DNA of 64,000 nucleotides from Rhodobacter huangdaonensis (GTDB taxonomy: Bacteria; Pseudomonadota; Alphaproteobacteria; Rhodobacterales; Rhodobacteraceae): positions 1 to 64,000 of the forward strand of contig NZ_SAVA01000010.1 in NCBI RefSeq assembly GCF_004022465.1, read 5' to 3'. Of the stretch, positions 1-8,700 are shown in pieces. Under the pieces are notes generated by a model. It worked only from the letters and a program-made list of their open reading frames with translations, did no database searches and was not told where the DNA came from. Position 1 is the first letter of the stretch. Every line of letters starts with the position of its first letter. A program made the position numbers and the translations under genes.

Positions 1-758
1 TTCATCTTCTGGTTCAGCGAGGCGTTGTAACCCGATTCGTCGCCGAGGATGACGACCGAGAAGGAGGAGGCAAGGCCGAAGGCCGCCGCCACCGCGATCG
101 AGCGGCGGGCAAGCTCCAGGTGCCGCCCCTTCAGCATATACCAGGCCGAGACGCCCAGCACGAAGATCGAGGCGGTGACATAGCCCGCCGAGACGGTATG
201 GACGAATTTCGCCTGCGCCACCTCGTTGAACAGCACCTCGAAGAAGGAGGTCATTTCCATCCGCATGGTCATCGGGTTGAACGCGGCGCCCACCGGGTTC
301 TGCATCCAGCCATTGGCGATCAGGATCCAGAGCGCGGAGAAGTTCGAGCCGATCGCGACGAGCCAGGTGACGGTCAGATGGCCGACGCGCGAGAGCTTGT
401 CCCAGCCGAAGAACATCAGCCCGACGAAGGTCGCCTCCATGAAGAAGGCCATCAGCCCCTCGATCGCGAGCGGCGCGCCGAAGATGTCGCCGACATAATG
501 GCTGTAATAGCTCCAGTTCATCCCGAACTGGAATTCCATGGTGATCCCCGTCGCCACGCCGAGCACGAAGTTGATGCCGAACAGCGTCGCCCAGAATTTC
601 GTCATCTGCCGCCAGATCGGCCGCCCGGTCATCACATAGACCGTCTCCATGATCGCAACCAGGATCGACAATCCCAGCGTCAGCGGCACGAAGAGGAAGT
701 GATACAGAGCCGTCATCGCAAACTGCAGTCGCGACAGCTCCACAATATCAAGGTCCAT
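1..758 (-). CDS. cydA: Cytochrome bd ubiquinol oxidase subunit I, 5'-part only
   Basis: Subunit I of the high-affinity bd-type quinol oxidase in the inner membrane; carries the haems and oxidises quinol. Only the first 252 codons are inside the window; the gene runs off the left edge. The N-terminus MDLDIVELSRLQFAMTALYH holds the expected haem-ligand His, followed by the highly conserved stretches GVATGITMEFQFG and NWSYYSHYVGDIFGAP, and VHTVSAGYV with a second haem-ligand His. A start at 758 is preferred over the in-frame ATG at 770 because GGAG lies 8-11 bases upstream of 758. It lies downstream of cydDC on the same strand; cydB presumably follows outside the window. An FNR box is about 110 bases upstream. 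Confidence 0.95.
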   Translation of the reverse strand, partial: MDLDIVELSRLQFAMTALYHFLFVPLTLGLSILVAIMETVYVMTGRPIWRQMTKFWATLFGINFVLGVATGITMEFQFGMNWSYYSHYVGDIFGAPLAIEGLMAFFMEATFVGLMFFGWDKLSRVGHLTVTWLVAIGSNFSALWILIANGWMQNPVGAAFNPMTMRMEMTSFFEVLFNEVAQAKFVHTVSAGYVTASIFVLGVSAWYMLKGRHLELARRSIAVAAAFGLASSFSVVILGDESGYNASLNQKM

Positions 759-865
759 CGTCGTCTCCATTCCCTTGCCTGTCGCGGGAGGTGATCCCGC
801 AAAAGATGCATACGGAAAAACATCTCCCGTGGATGCATCATATGCGGGCATTCCTTTCCCTCTCC

Positions 866-879
866 TTGATACGGATCAA
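866..879. promoter_or_regulatory. FNR-type operator upstream of cydA
   Basis: TTGAT-ACGG-ATCAA is a perfect match to the FNR/FnrL consensus (TTGAT-N4-ATCAA). It lies between the end of cydC (942) and the start of cydA (758), so it can serve only a cydA-directed promoter on the minus strand. Oxygen control of cydAB by FNR-family regulators is well established in related bacteria; direct binding here is inferred. Confidence 0.8.
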
Positions 880-941
880 AGAGACGGATGGTCGCAGCCG
901 GGCGGATTTCCGCGAATCCGTGGCTGCAGAGACATTATGCC

Positions 942-2621
942 TCAGGCGTGACCGGGAAATGGCAACGAGACGGAGCGAGTCGCCGCGGCGGCATCGGCGC
1001 TGCGGTGACTGACGACGAGCAGTCCCGATTCGGGCAGGGCGGCGCGCAGCCCGGCGAGCATGGCGCCGGCGGTGGCGGGGTCGAGCCCCTCGGTCGGCTC
1101 GTCGAGAAGCAGCACATCGGGGCGGCGCAGCACCGCACGGGCAAGCACCAGCCGTCGCGCCTGGCCGCCCGACAGGCCGCTGCCGCCGGGGCCAAGGCGG
1201 GTGGCCAGCCCCGCGCGCGCGCGCAGCACCCCGGCAAGTGCCACCGCCTCGAGCGCGGCCCAGGCCTCGGTCTCGGGCAGGGCGGTGCCGGGCGGGAAGG
1301 CGAGCGCCAGATTCTCGGCGACGCTGCCCGCGATCAGCGCCGAGCGTTGCGGCACCAGTGTCAGATGCGCGCGCAGATCGGCCTCGGGCCAGGCGGCGAG
1401 GGCCGCGCCCAGCAGCCGGATCTCGCCGGCCGTGGGGGCAATGAGCCCGGCGAGGGCGGCAAGCAGTGTCGACTTGCCGGCGCCCGAGGGGCCGGTGAGC
1501 AGGACCATCTCGCCACGGGCAAGGCTCAGGTCGAGCGGGCCGAAGGTGGTGCGCGCGGCGCCCGTGCGGTGATGGGCGAGGGCGGTGACCTGCAAAAGCG
1601 GCGCCGCCGGATCGGGGCGCGGCGCGGGCCCGGCGGGCAGGGCGCGGGCAGGCGTGTCGCTGAGAGCGGTGACGCGCGCGCCGGCGCCCTGCATCCGGCC
1701 GAGCTCGGCCAGACCCCGGCGCAGCAGGGCAAGCGTCTCGCCAAGCGCCAGCGCGGTGAAGAAGCCGATCGCGGCGCGGGCCGGGCTGATCGTGCCGGCG
1801 GCGGCGAGCGGAGCGCCAAGGGCGAGCGCCGCGGTGGCGGCGAGCCCGGTGGTCAGCGCGATCGTCGCGCCCCCCTGGCGCTCGCGCGCCTCGAGCCCGT
1901 CGCGGCTGCGGGCCTCGCGGCGGATGGTGGCGGCGAGTGCTGCCTCCTGCCGGGCGAGGGCGCCGGCGACGGTCAGATCGGCGCGGCTTTGGGCAAGGTC
2001 GAGCGCCTGCGCGCGCAGCGATTGCAGCGCCGCCTCGGTGGCCTCGGAGCGGGCGCGGGACTGATGCGCGGTGAAGGCCAGCGCCACGCCACCGCCGAGC
2101 ACGAAGGAGAGCAGCACGCCCCAGGCGACCGCGGGGGCGACAAGGGCCCATAGCGCGACGAAGGCGCCCGCCTGCACCGCCACGGCCGAGACCGCGGGCA
2201 GCACGAGGCGCAACAGCAGCCCGTCGAGCGCGTCGACATCCGAGGTCAGCCGGTTCAGCGCCTCGGCGCCGCGCAGGCGCGACTGTGCCTCGAAGGGCAG
2301 GCGGCTGATGCCGGCGTAAAGCCCGAGCCGCAGCGCCGAAAGCGCGCGCAGCGTCGCCTCATGGGTCAGCATCCGCTCGCCATAGCGCGCCGCCGAGCGG
2401 CCAAGCGCGAGGAAGCGCACCCCGGCCGAGGGGCGGAAGAAGTCGAAACCGATGCCGACGCCGGCGATGCCGGCCGCGGCGGCGGCGGTGACGAACCAGC
2501 CCGACAGGCCCAGAAGTGCCGCGCCCATGGCAAGCACGGTGATGCCAAGGGCAAGGCCGCGCAGGAAGGCCACGGGTTCGGCCGCGAGCAACCGGCGGGC
2601 GAGGTGCAGAAGCAGTCTCAT
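942..2621 (-). CDS. cydC: Heterodimeric ABC exporter subunit CydC
   Basis: One half of the CydDC ABC exporter, which exports glutathione/cysteine (and binds haem) and is needed for assembly of cytochrome bd. 559 aa: N-terminal ABC type-1 membrane domain (about residues 1-310), then an ATPase domain with Walker A GPSGAGKST, signature LSGGQARR, Walker B VLLLDEPT and the H-loop SHR. The start codon overlaps the end of cydD by 4 bases (ATGA), so the two are translationally coupled. It precedes cydA in the same direction, giving the order cydD-cydC-cydA. Family assignment as CydC rather than CydD follows from position and from the shorter N-terminal domain. Confidence 0.93.
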   Translation of the reverse strand: MRLLLHLARRLLAAEPVAFLRGLALGITVLAMGAALLGLSGWFVTAAAAAGIAGVGIGFDFFRPSAGVRFLALGRSAARYGERMLTHEATLRALSALRLGLYAGISRLPFEAQSRLRGAEALNRLTSDVDALDGLLLRLVLPAVSAVAVQAGAFVALWALVAPAVAWGVLLSFVLGGGVALAFTAHQSRARSEATEAALQSLRAQALDLAQSRADLTVAGALARQEAALAATIRREARSRDGLEARERQGGATIALTTGLAATAALALGAPLAAAGTISPARAAIGFFTALALGETLALLRRGLAELGRMQGAGARVTALSDTPARALPAGPAPRPDPAAPLLQVTALAHHRTGAARTTFGPLDLSLARGEMVLLTGPSGAGKSTLLAALAGLIAPTAGEIRLLGAALAAWPEADLRAHLTLVPQRSALIAGSVAENLALAFPPGTALPETEAWAALEAVALAGVLRARAGLATRLGPGGSGLSGGQARRLVLARAVLRRPDVLLLDEPTEGLDPATAGAMLAGLRAALPESGLLVVSHRSADAAAATRSVSLPFPGHA

Positions 2622-4315
2622 GTGCGGCCCTCCACGGTGATCGGCAAGACCCGGTCCATGGCGGCGAGAACCGCGGGGTCGTGGCTCGCCACGATCAGCG
2701 CCGCGCCGGTCGCGCGCAGGGCCAGAAGCCCCGCCAGCTCCGCCTGTGCGGTTTCGGGGTCAAGGTCGGCCGTGGGCTCGTCGGCGAGGATCAGGCTGGC
2801 CTTTGCCGCATGGGCGCGCGCGATCATCAGCCGCCGCGCCTCGCCGCCCGAGACGCCGCCGCCAAGATCGCCGAGCCGCGCCGACAGCCCGCCGGGCAGC
2901 GCCGCGACGATGCCCTGTGCCTGTGCCGCGCTGAGCGCCGCGTCGAGATCGCCCGTGCGGCCCAGCATCAGCGCCTCGCCCAGCGGCGCGTCGATGAAGC
3001 GCGGCGCCTGCGGCAGCCAGCCGATGCCGGCGCGGAGCGCGTCGGCGGTGCTGTCCGAAAGCAGCGTCTCGCCCCAGCGGATCTCGCCCGCCTCGGGCCG
3101 GATCAGCCCGGCAAGCGCGGCAAGGAGCGTCGTCTTGCCGACCCCCGAGGGGCCGGCAATGGCGAGCGCCTCGCCGGGCCGCACCGCGCCGTCGGGCGGG
3201 GCGAGCAGCGCCGCCCCCGGCCCGGGCGACAGCACCAGCCCGCACCAGGAGAAGGGGGCGGGCGGCAGCGCCGCGGCCGGCGCGCCGTTCCCGAGGATCG
3301 TGCCCGAGGCGGTGATCGCGGCCTCGGCCGCCTCGATCTCGTCGGCGACGGCAAGGGCCGAGGCACGGTCGTGCCAGGCGGCGGCCAGATCACGCAGCGG
3401 CTGGAAGAACTCGGGCGCGATCATCAGCAGGAAGATCCCGGCCTCGGGCGACAGCCCGCCCCAGCTGCCGAAATTCAGCTCGCCCAGCAGCGCGAAGCCG
3501 ACATAGACCGCGACCATCGCCACGCCGAGCGCCGAGAAAAGCTCGAGCACTGTCGAGGACAGGAAGGCCACCGCCAGCACCCGCATCGTGCGCGTGCGCA
3601 GATCGTCCGAGGCGGCGGCAAGATCGGCGCCCGCGCGCGCCTCGGCGCCGAGAAGCCGCAGGTCGGCCATTGCGGCGATGCGGTCGACAAGCAGGGTGTT
3701 GAGCGTGCCGATCTCGGCCATCTGCCGCTCGGAGGCGTCGCGCGCCGCCATGCCGACGAGCGCCATGAAGACCGGGATCAGCGGTCCCGCCACCAGCAGC
3801 ACCAGCGCCGCGGCCCAGCTGAAGGGCAGGGTGAGGGCCAGAAGGACAAGGGGCACGATCCGCACCCGCGCCATCGCCGGGCTGTAGCGCGCGGCCCAGG
3901 GGGCAAGCATCGCGACCTTCTCGGCGGCAAGGCTGGCCAGCTCCGCCGGGGCGGGGCTGCGGGCGCGGGCGTCCTGCCGTGCGGCGGCGCCGATCAGCCG
4001 GTGCCGGGTGCTTTCGACCAGCCGGTTCGCAGCGCGCTGTGCCAGCGCCCCGGCGCGGGCGTCAAGGAGTGCCCGGAGTGCCGCAAGCGCCAGAAACCCC
4101 GCCGCCGCAGCCAGCGGCGGCAGCCGTCCGGTGCCGCTGACCAGCCCGCCGAGCGCCAGCGCGACCAGCGCCGCCTGTGCCGCCCAGAGGAGTTCGGCAA
4201 GCGCCGAAAGCGCGCCCGCCCGGCGCAGCGCAGGCGCGGCCGGGGCGGCAAGGCGGGCAAGCGCGGCATCGGCGCGGCCGGGGGGGACGGCGGTCGGTTC
4301 GTCGGTCTGGGGCAT
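2618..4315 (-). CDS. cydD: Heterodimeric ABC exporter subunit CydD
   Basis: Partner of CydC in the thiol-exporting ABC transporter required for cytochrome bd maturation. 565 aa from the ATG at 4315 (MPQTDEPTAVPPG); the open frame continues 74 codons further upstream to 4537 but that part is low-complexity, AT-richer and lacks family character. Membrane domain about residues 60-330; ATPase with Walker A GPSGVGKTT, signature VSGGEARR, Walker B LILADEPT and H-loop ASHD. It is the first gene of the cydDCA(B) cluster. The start has only a weak Shine-Dalgarno (GAAGG about 16 bases upstream), so it is the less certain part. Confidence 0.92.
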   Translation of the reverse strand: MPQTDEPTAVPPGRADAALARLAAPAAPALRRAGALSALAELLWAAQAALVALALGGLVSGTGRLPPLAAAAGFLALAALRALLDARAGALAQRAANRLVESTRHRLIGAAARQDARARSPAPAELASLAAEKVAMLAPWAARYSPAMARVRIVPLVLLALTLPFSWAAALVLLVAGPLIPVFMALVGMAARDASERQMAEIGTLNTLLVDRIAAMADLRLLGAEARAGADLAAASDDLRTRTMRVLAVAFLSSTVLELFSALGVAMVAVYVGFALLGELNFGSWGGLSPEAGIFLLMIAPEFFQPLRDLAAAWHDRASALAVADEIEAAEAAITASGTILGNGAPAAALPPAPFSWCGLVLSPGPGAALLAPPDGAVRPGEALAIAGPSGVGKTTLLAALAGLIRPEAGEIRWGETLLSDSTADALRAGIGWLPQAPRFIDAPLGEALMLGRTGDLDAALSAAQAQGIVAALPGGLSARLGDLGGGVSGGEARRLMIARAHAAKASLILADEPTADLDPETAQAELAGLLALRATGAALIVASHDPAVLAAMDRVLPITVEGRT

Positions 4316-4508
4316 GTCTTCGGTCGCGTTTCCTTCGGGCAGAGCTAGGGGCGCGGGGGCGGGGTCGGCAAGGCGCGGAATGAAGATTGCCGGTCGGGGA
4401 AAATCGGCGTCTTCATCGGTTTTCTTAAGATAACACGTTAACTCATTGAAATTAGGTGTGGAATTTGAGTTTGTGGACGTCGCGCGCGAAAACGTCGCAC
4501 CCGGACAT
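4316..4508. promoter_or_regulatory. Intergenic region with probable cydDC promoter
   Basis: A 193-base gap between pxpC (ends 4509) and cydD (starts 4315), both on the minus strand. Bases 4400-4475 are clearly AT-richer than the surroundings, as expected of a promoter reading leftward into cydD. I see no FNR box and no convincing terminator for pxpC, so read-through from the upstream genes is possible. Confidence 0.35.
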
Positions 4509-5453
4509 TCAGGCGCCTGTGGTGGCGAGATCGGCAAGCGCTTCGGCGCTCTGGCGGGCGGCGGCGCGGGCCGCGGCCTCGGCCGCCCCGACGCTCAGCG
4601 CGTGAAAGCGCAGCATGGCGCCGGTGGGCAGCTGTGCCAGCCGGCCGAGATCGGGGGTGATGACCGTCGCGATCTTCGGGAACCCGCCGGTCGTCTGCCG
4701 GTCGGCCATCAGCACGATCGGCCGGCCCGAGGGGGGCACCTGCACCGAGCCCATCAGCGTGCCGTCCGAGGTGATGTCATGGCCCCGTGCCGCGGGCAGC
4801 GCCGGGCCCTCGAGCAGCATCGCCATGCGGTCGCGCTGTGCGCTGACGGCATAGGGCGCGCCGAGGAAGCGGGCGAGGATCTCGGGCGCGAAGGCGTCGT
4901 CCTGCGGCCCGAGGACCACGCGGATCGGGCCGTGGCGCGGGCGCAGCGGGCGGGTCAGGTGGCGCGGCAGGGCGCCGGGTTCTGGCCCGAGGGGCAGCAC
5001 ATCGCCCGGGCGCAGCGCGCGGCCCTCGAGCCCGCCGATCGCGCTGCGCAGATGCGTCGCGCGCGCGCTCATCACCGGGGGCGTCTCGATCCCGCCCGAG
5101 ACCGCGAGATAGCCCCAGACCGCGCCGCGCAGGGCGCCGACGGTCAGTTCTTCGCCCGCCCGCAGCCGGGCCGAGCTCCAGGGGGCGAGCGGGCGGCCGC
5201 CCGCCTCGGCCCGCATTTCGCCGCCGGTGACGGCAACGAGGGTGTCGCGGCTCGCCCGGAACCGCCCGCCGGTCAGGGCGAATTCGAGGAGCGCCGCCCC
5301 GGGCGCGTTGCCGACAAGGGCGTTCGCCGCGGCGAAGGCCTCGCCGTCCATCGGCCCCGAGGCCGAGACCCCGAAGCGCAGGAACCCCGGGCGGCCGCGG
5401 TCCTGCACGGTCAGCATCGGCCCGGCGGCGCGGATCTCGAGCGTGCCGGTCAT
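4509..5453 (-). CDS. pxpC: 5-oxoprolinase subunit C / KipA family (biotin-dependent carboxyltransferase-like)
   Basis: 314-aa member of the PxpC/KipA/urea-amidolyase-related family. With PxpB and PxpA it forms an ATP-dependent 5-oxoprolinase that opens pyroglutamate to glutamate. Family hallmarks are MLTVQDRGRPGF near the N-terminus (residues 13-24), FGVSASGPMD, and SDGTLMGSVQVPPSGRPIVL with MADRQTTGGFPKIA toward the C-terminus. The start at 5453 overlaps the pxpB stop by 4 bases, so the two are co-translated. The longer open frame (to 5858) is antisense-type, Arg-rich extension and was not used. No pxpA (LamB/YcsF family) is present in the window. Confidence 0.9.
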   Translation of the reverse strand: MTGTLEIRAAGPMLTVQDRGRPGFLRFGVSASGPMDGEAFAAANALVGNAPGAALLEFALTGGRFRASRDTLVAVTGGEMRAEAGGRPLAPWSSARLRAGEELTVGALRGAVWGYLAVSGGIETPPVMSARATHLRSAIGGLEGRALRPGDVLPLGPEPGALPRHLTRPLRPRHGPIRVVLGPQDDAFAPEILARFLGAPYAVSAQRDRMAMLLEGPALPAARGHDITSDGTLMGSVQVPPSGRPIVLMADRQTTGGFPKIATVITPDLGRLAQLPTGAMLRFHALSVGAAEAAARAAARQSAEALADLATTGA

Positions 5454-6184
5454 GCGCGCTCCTCCGGGTCGAACAGGATCTCGCCGCGGCGGGCGCGCTC
5501 GGCCAGCGCGTCGAACTCGGCCGCGCCGATCCGGCGCAGGCGCAGCCGGTCGCCGGGGGCGAGCAGGCAGGGCCGGGCGCGGGTGGCATCGAAGAGCCGC
5601 AGCGGCGTCTGCCCGATGTAGGACCACGCGCTTGGCGCGGCGACGGAATTGACGCTTGCCTGCACGCCGCCGATGCCAAGCGCGCCCTCGGGCACCCGCT
5701 GGCGGACCTCGGCCCGGCGCGGGGTGGCGAGCGCCGCGGGCAGGCCCGAGAGATAGGCGAAGCCCGGGGCAAAGCCGATCATCGCGACGCGGTAGCCGGC
5801 GCCGAGGTGAAGCGCGATCAGCGCCTCCTCGGTCAGCCCCTTCTCGGCGGCGAGGCACGCCAGATCGAGGCAGGCGGGGCCGCCATAAAAGACCGGGATG
5901 CTGTGCCGTGGGCCCGCGATTGCGCCCGGGCGCAGCGCGGCGATGCGCCCCAGCAGATCCGCGCGCAGGGCCGCAAAGCCCGTCACGCAGGGATCGTAGG
6001 TCAGCGTCAGCGAGCGATAGGTGGGCAACGCCTCGCGCAGACCGGGAAGCGGCGTCGCCTCCAGATCGGCGGCCAGAGCGAGGGCGAGCGCGGTTGCCGC
6101 CGCCTCGATGCCCGGCGCGAATTCGACCGTCAGCGCCGCGTCGCCACAGGGCAGGAAGCGCGGCGCCCGGGGCGTCAGAACCAC
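5450..6184 (-). CDS. pxpB: 5-oxoprolinase subunit B / KipI family
   Basis: 244-aa PxpB/KipI protein, partner of PxpC in 5-oxoproline hydrolysis (the Bacillus KipI homologue was first described as a histidine-kinase inhibitor). Visible motifs: PCGDAALTVEF at the N-terminus, and GFAPGFAYLSGLP, VPEGALGIGGVQASV and SAWSYIGQTPLRLF, all typical of the family. The start is a GTG at 6184 with GGAG eight bases upstream; it overlaps the end of the preceding gene by 10 bases and its own end overlaps pxpC by 4, indicating one operon. Confidence 0.9.
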   Translation of the reverse strand: MVLTPRAPRFLPCGDAALTVEFAPGIEAAATALALALAADLEATPLPGLREALPTYRSLTLTYDPCVTGFAALRADLLGRIAALRPGAIAGPRHSIPVFYGGPACLDLACLAAEKGLTEEALIALHLGAGYRVAMIGFAPGFAYLSGLPAALATPRRAEVRQRVPEGALGIGGVQASVNSVAAPSAWSYIGQTPLRLFDATRARPCLLAPGDRLRLRRIGAAEFDALAERARRGEILFDPEERA

Positions 6185-7044
6185 TGGCCGGGCTCCATCA
6201 GCCCGAGGTCCATCAGCTGCTGGCTGTGCCAGGCGAAGGGCTCCGAGTTGTACCAGCGGAAATCGGCGATGTCATAGGTCGAGCCGGGGTTGAACTTCAG
6301 CGCCTTCGCCACCCGGAACGAGGCGATTGCCGCGGTCATGTTGTGGTGCCAGGGGCAGGAATAGGTGTTGTATTCCTCGTCGTTGAAGGTGTTGTCGCGG
6401 CGCAGCTCGAGCCCCGGCCGGCTGCGGAACAGCGCGATCCGGTCGATCTTGCGCCGCGTCACCGGGACGTGCTCCTCGAACCGCCAGCGCAGCCCGCCGA
6501 AGAAGTCGAGCTGGCGCTCGCGCGGCTGGCCGGTGGCCGGATCCTTGCGCGCAAGCGCGTAATAGCCGGCCCGGTCGAGCATTGCCGTGCCGAGGTTCAC
6601 CGCATTCGGGTTCTGCGCAAGGTCCGGGGCGTAGAGGTCGACGACATAGGTCAGCATCGAGCGGCGCCGTTCCTCGGTGTGGAAGGCCAGCAGCTCCTGC
6701 ACGCTGCGGGTCTCGCAAAACGGGTGGAACAGGTATTCGGCGTTGTAGCAGTAATACATCCAGGTATCGGCCGGCGCGGCGGCGATCACCGGGTTCACGG
6801 TGTCGGTGAGCGCGCCGGGGCGGTGCATGTCGCGCGGGATGCGGTGGACCTTCGCGGCCAGCTCCTCGGGCAGCACCAGACGGTCGGGCGCGAAGACCAG
6901 AACCGAGCGGAACCCGGCCTTCAGGTGGTGCCGGATCGTGCTTTCGGCCTCGACCAGATCCTCGACGAGGATCAGCGCCACCGGCCCTTTGGCGAGTGCG
7001 GCCGTCCCCTCGGCCAGGAAAGCGTCAAGCGATGCGTAATTCAT
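6175..7044 (-). CDS. Conserved protein, glycosyltransferase-like
   Basis: 289 aa from the ATG at 7044. No signal peptide or membrane segment. The N-terminal 120 residues alternate hydrophobic strands with short helices (ALILVEDL, SVLVFAPDRL) and a tyrosine-rich segment MYYCYNAEYLFHPF, reminiscent of the Glyco_tranf_2-like proteins annotated in Rhodobacterales; the C-terminal half is rich in aromatic residues (DFFGGLRWRFEEH, EEYNTYSCPWHHN). I cannot identify a certain catalytic motif, so the family call is tentative. It is the first gene of the operon with pxpB and pxpC (10-base overlap), but nothing shows that it works with them. Confidence 0.55.
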   Translation of the reverse strand: MNYASLDAFLAEGTAALAKGPVALILVEDLVEAESTIRHHLKAGFRSVLVFAPDRLVLPEELAAKVHRIPRDMHRPGALTDTVNPVIAAAPADTWMYYCYNAEYLFHPFCETRSVQELLAFHTEERRRSMLTYVVDLYAPDLAQNPNAVNLGTAMLDRAGYYALARKDPATGQPRERQLDFFGGLRWRFEEHVPVTRRKIDRIALFRSRPGLELRRDNTFNDEEYNTYSCPWHHNMTAAIASFRVAKALKFNPGSTYDIADFRWYNSEPFAWHSQQLMDLGLMEPGQWF

Positions 7045-7185
7045 GCCAGTCCCCGGATTTTGCGCGAGGATCGGGCAAGGGGCAGGGGAATGCAAGACGG
7101 GGAATGGCGGCGAAACGCACGCGGGGCGGTTGCGGGGCGGGGGGATTCTGCGCTATCGGGCAGGGCTGAAACGCGGGGGATCGCC

Positions 7186-8505
7186 ATGTCGGACGCGCCG
7201 AAGAAACTGCACATCAAGACCTACGGCTGCCAGATGAACGTCTATGACAGCGAGCGCATGGCCGAGGCCATGGGCGCGCAGGGCTATGTGCTGACCGACG
7301 ATCCGGCCGAGGCGGACATGGTGCTGCTCAACACCTGCCATATCCGCGAGAAGGCGGCCGAGAAGGTCTATTCCGACCTCGGCCGGCTGCGCCCGTTCAA
7401 GGAGGCGAAGCCCGAGCTGAAGATCGGCGTCGCGGGCTGCGTCGCGCAGGCCGAGGGCGCCGAGATCATGCGCCGCATGCCCTTGGTCGATCTGGTCGTC
7501 GGCTCGCAGAACTATCACCGCCTGCCCGAGATGGTCGCTGCCACCGCCCGCGGCGAGCGCCCCGTCGACACCGAATTCCCGGTCGAGGACAAGTTCGAGA
7601 AGCTGCCCGAACGCCCCGCCACCGGCCGCCCCACCGCCTTCCTGACGGTGCAGGAGGGCTGCGACAAGTTCTGCGCCTTCTGCGTCGTGCCCTATACCCG
7701 CGGCGCCGAGGTCTCGCGCCCGGTTTCGCGCATCCTTGCCGAGGCCGGGAAGCTGGTGGCGAAGGGGGTGAAGGAGATCACGCTGCTTGGCCAGAACGTC
7801 AACGGCTATCACGGCGAGGGTGAGGGCGGGGTCTGGGGCCTTGGCCGGCTGGTGCGCGAACTGGCCCGGATCGAGGGGCTCGAGCGGATCCGCTACACCA
7901 CCTCGCATCCGAACGACATGGCCGATGACCTGATCGAGGCGCATGGCGCCGAGCCGAAGCTGATGCCCTATCTGCATCTGCCGGTGCAGTCGGGGGCGGA
8001 CCGGATCCTGAAGCTGATGAACCGCCATCACACCGCCGAGGCGTATCTGCGGCTGATCGAACGCATCCGCGCCGCGCGGCCAGACATCCTGCTCAGCTCC
8101 GATTTCATCGCAGGCTTCCCGGGCGAGACCGAGCAGGATCACCGCGACACGCTGGCCCTGATCGAGGAGGTGGGCTTTGGCGCGGCCTTCTCATTCAAGT
8201 ACTCGCCGCGCCCGGGCACGCCGGCGGCCGAGCGCGCGGGCGTCGACCCCGAGGTCGCCGACCGGCGCCTGCATGAACTTCAGGCGCTCATCACCCGGCA
8301 GCAGCACGCGAGCCAGGCCGCGATGGTCGGGCGCGAGGTCGGCGTGCTGTTTGAGAAGCCGGGCCGGCTGCCCGGGCAATGGGTGGGCAAGTCCGATTAC
8401 CTGCAGGCGGTCCACGTCAGGGGCGAGGGCAACCTGCAGGGCACTCTCGCGAAAGTGAGAATCACCGCGAGCGCCCCGAACTCCCTGGCGGGCGAACTGA
8501 TCTGA
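7186..8505 (+). CDS. miaB: tRNA-2-methylthio-N6-dimethylallyladenosine synthase
   Basis: Radical-SAM methylthiotransferase that adds the methylthio group to i6A37 of tRNAs. 439 aa: N-terminal UPF0004 domain with Cys15, Cys51 and Cys85 for the auxiliary Fe-S cluster, radical-SAM motif CDKFCAFC (Cys159, 163, 166), and a C-terminal TRAM domain (about 375-438). The ATG at 7186 has GGGGGA just upstream. The frame is open for 1.5 kb more upstream but that is antisense to pxpB and others. In many alphaproteobacteria miaB directly precedes phoH-ybeY; here two small secreted proteins are inserted between. Confidence 0.97.
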   Translation: MSDAPKKLHIKTYGCQMNVYDSERMAEAMGAQGYVLTDDPAEADMVLLNTCHIREKAAEKVYSDLGRLRPFKEAKPELKIGVAGCVAQAEGAEIMRRMPLVDLVVGSQNYHRLPEMVAATARGERPVDTEFPVEDKFEKLPERPATGRPTAFLTVQEGCDKFCAFCVVPYTRGAEVSRPVSRILAEAGKLVAKGVKEITLLGQNVNGYHGEGEGGVWGLGRLVRELARIEGLERIRYTTSHPNDMADDLIEAHGAEPKLMPYLHLPVQSGADRILKLMNRHHTAEAYLRLIERIRAARPDILLSSDFIAGFPGETEQDHRDTLALIEEVGFGAAFSFKYSPRPGTPAAERAGVDPEVADRRLHELQALITRQQHASQAAMVGREVGVLFEKPGRLPGQWVGKSDYLQAVHVRGEGNLQGTLAKVRITASAPNSLAGELI

Positions 8506-8700
8506 TCCGGCAGGGGCGGCGGCGGACATCGTTTCCGCGATTGCCTGCGGTTTGTTCCAAAGGCGGGTTTGTTGCGTGAAACTCTACAATATATGGGTTT
8601 AATTGCTTTCAAAACCGCATGGTTTTGCTATTGTGATCGGCATATTTGGTTAATGGCTCGCGGGGCGGGCCCAATTTGCGATGAGGAGGCGGAAGCGGCG
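8506..8700. promoter_or_regulatory. AT-rich promoter region before the OmpA-like gene
   Basis: The gap between miaB and the next gene contains an unusually AT-rich stretch (about 8576-8655). It includes an inverted repeat CAAAACC-gcat-GGTTTTG at 8610-8627 that could be an operator. No T-run follows, so it does not look like a miaB terminator. Confidence 0.35.

Noticed and set aside
4316..4537. N-terminal extension of cydD
   Set aside because: Low-complexity, AT-richer, not family-like; better read as promoter DNA.
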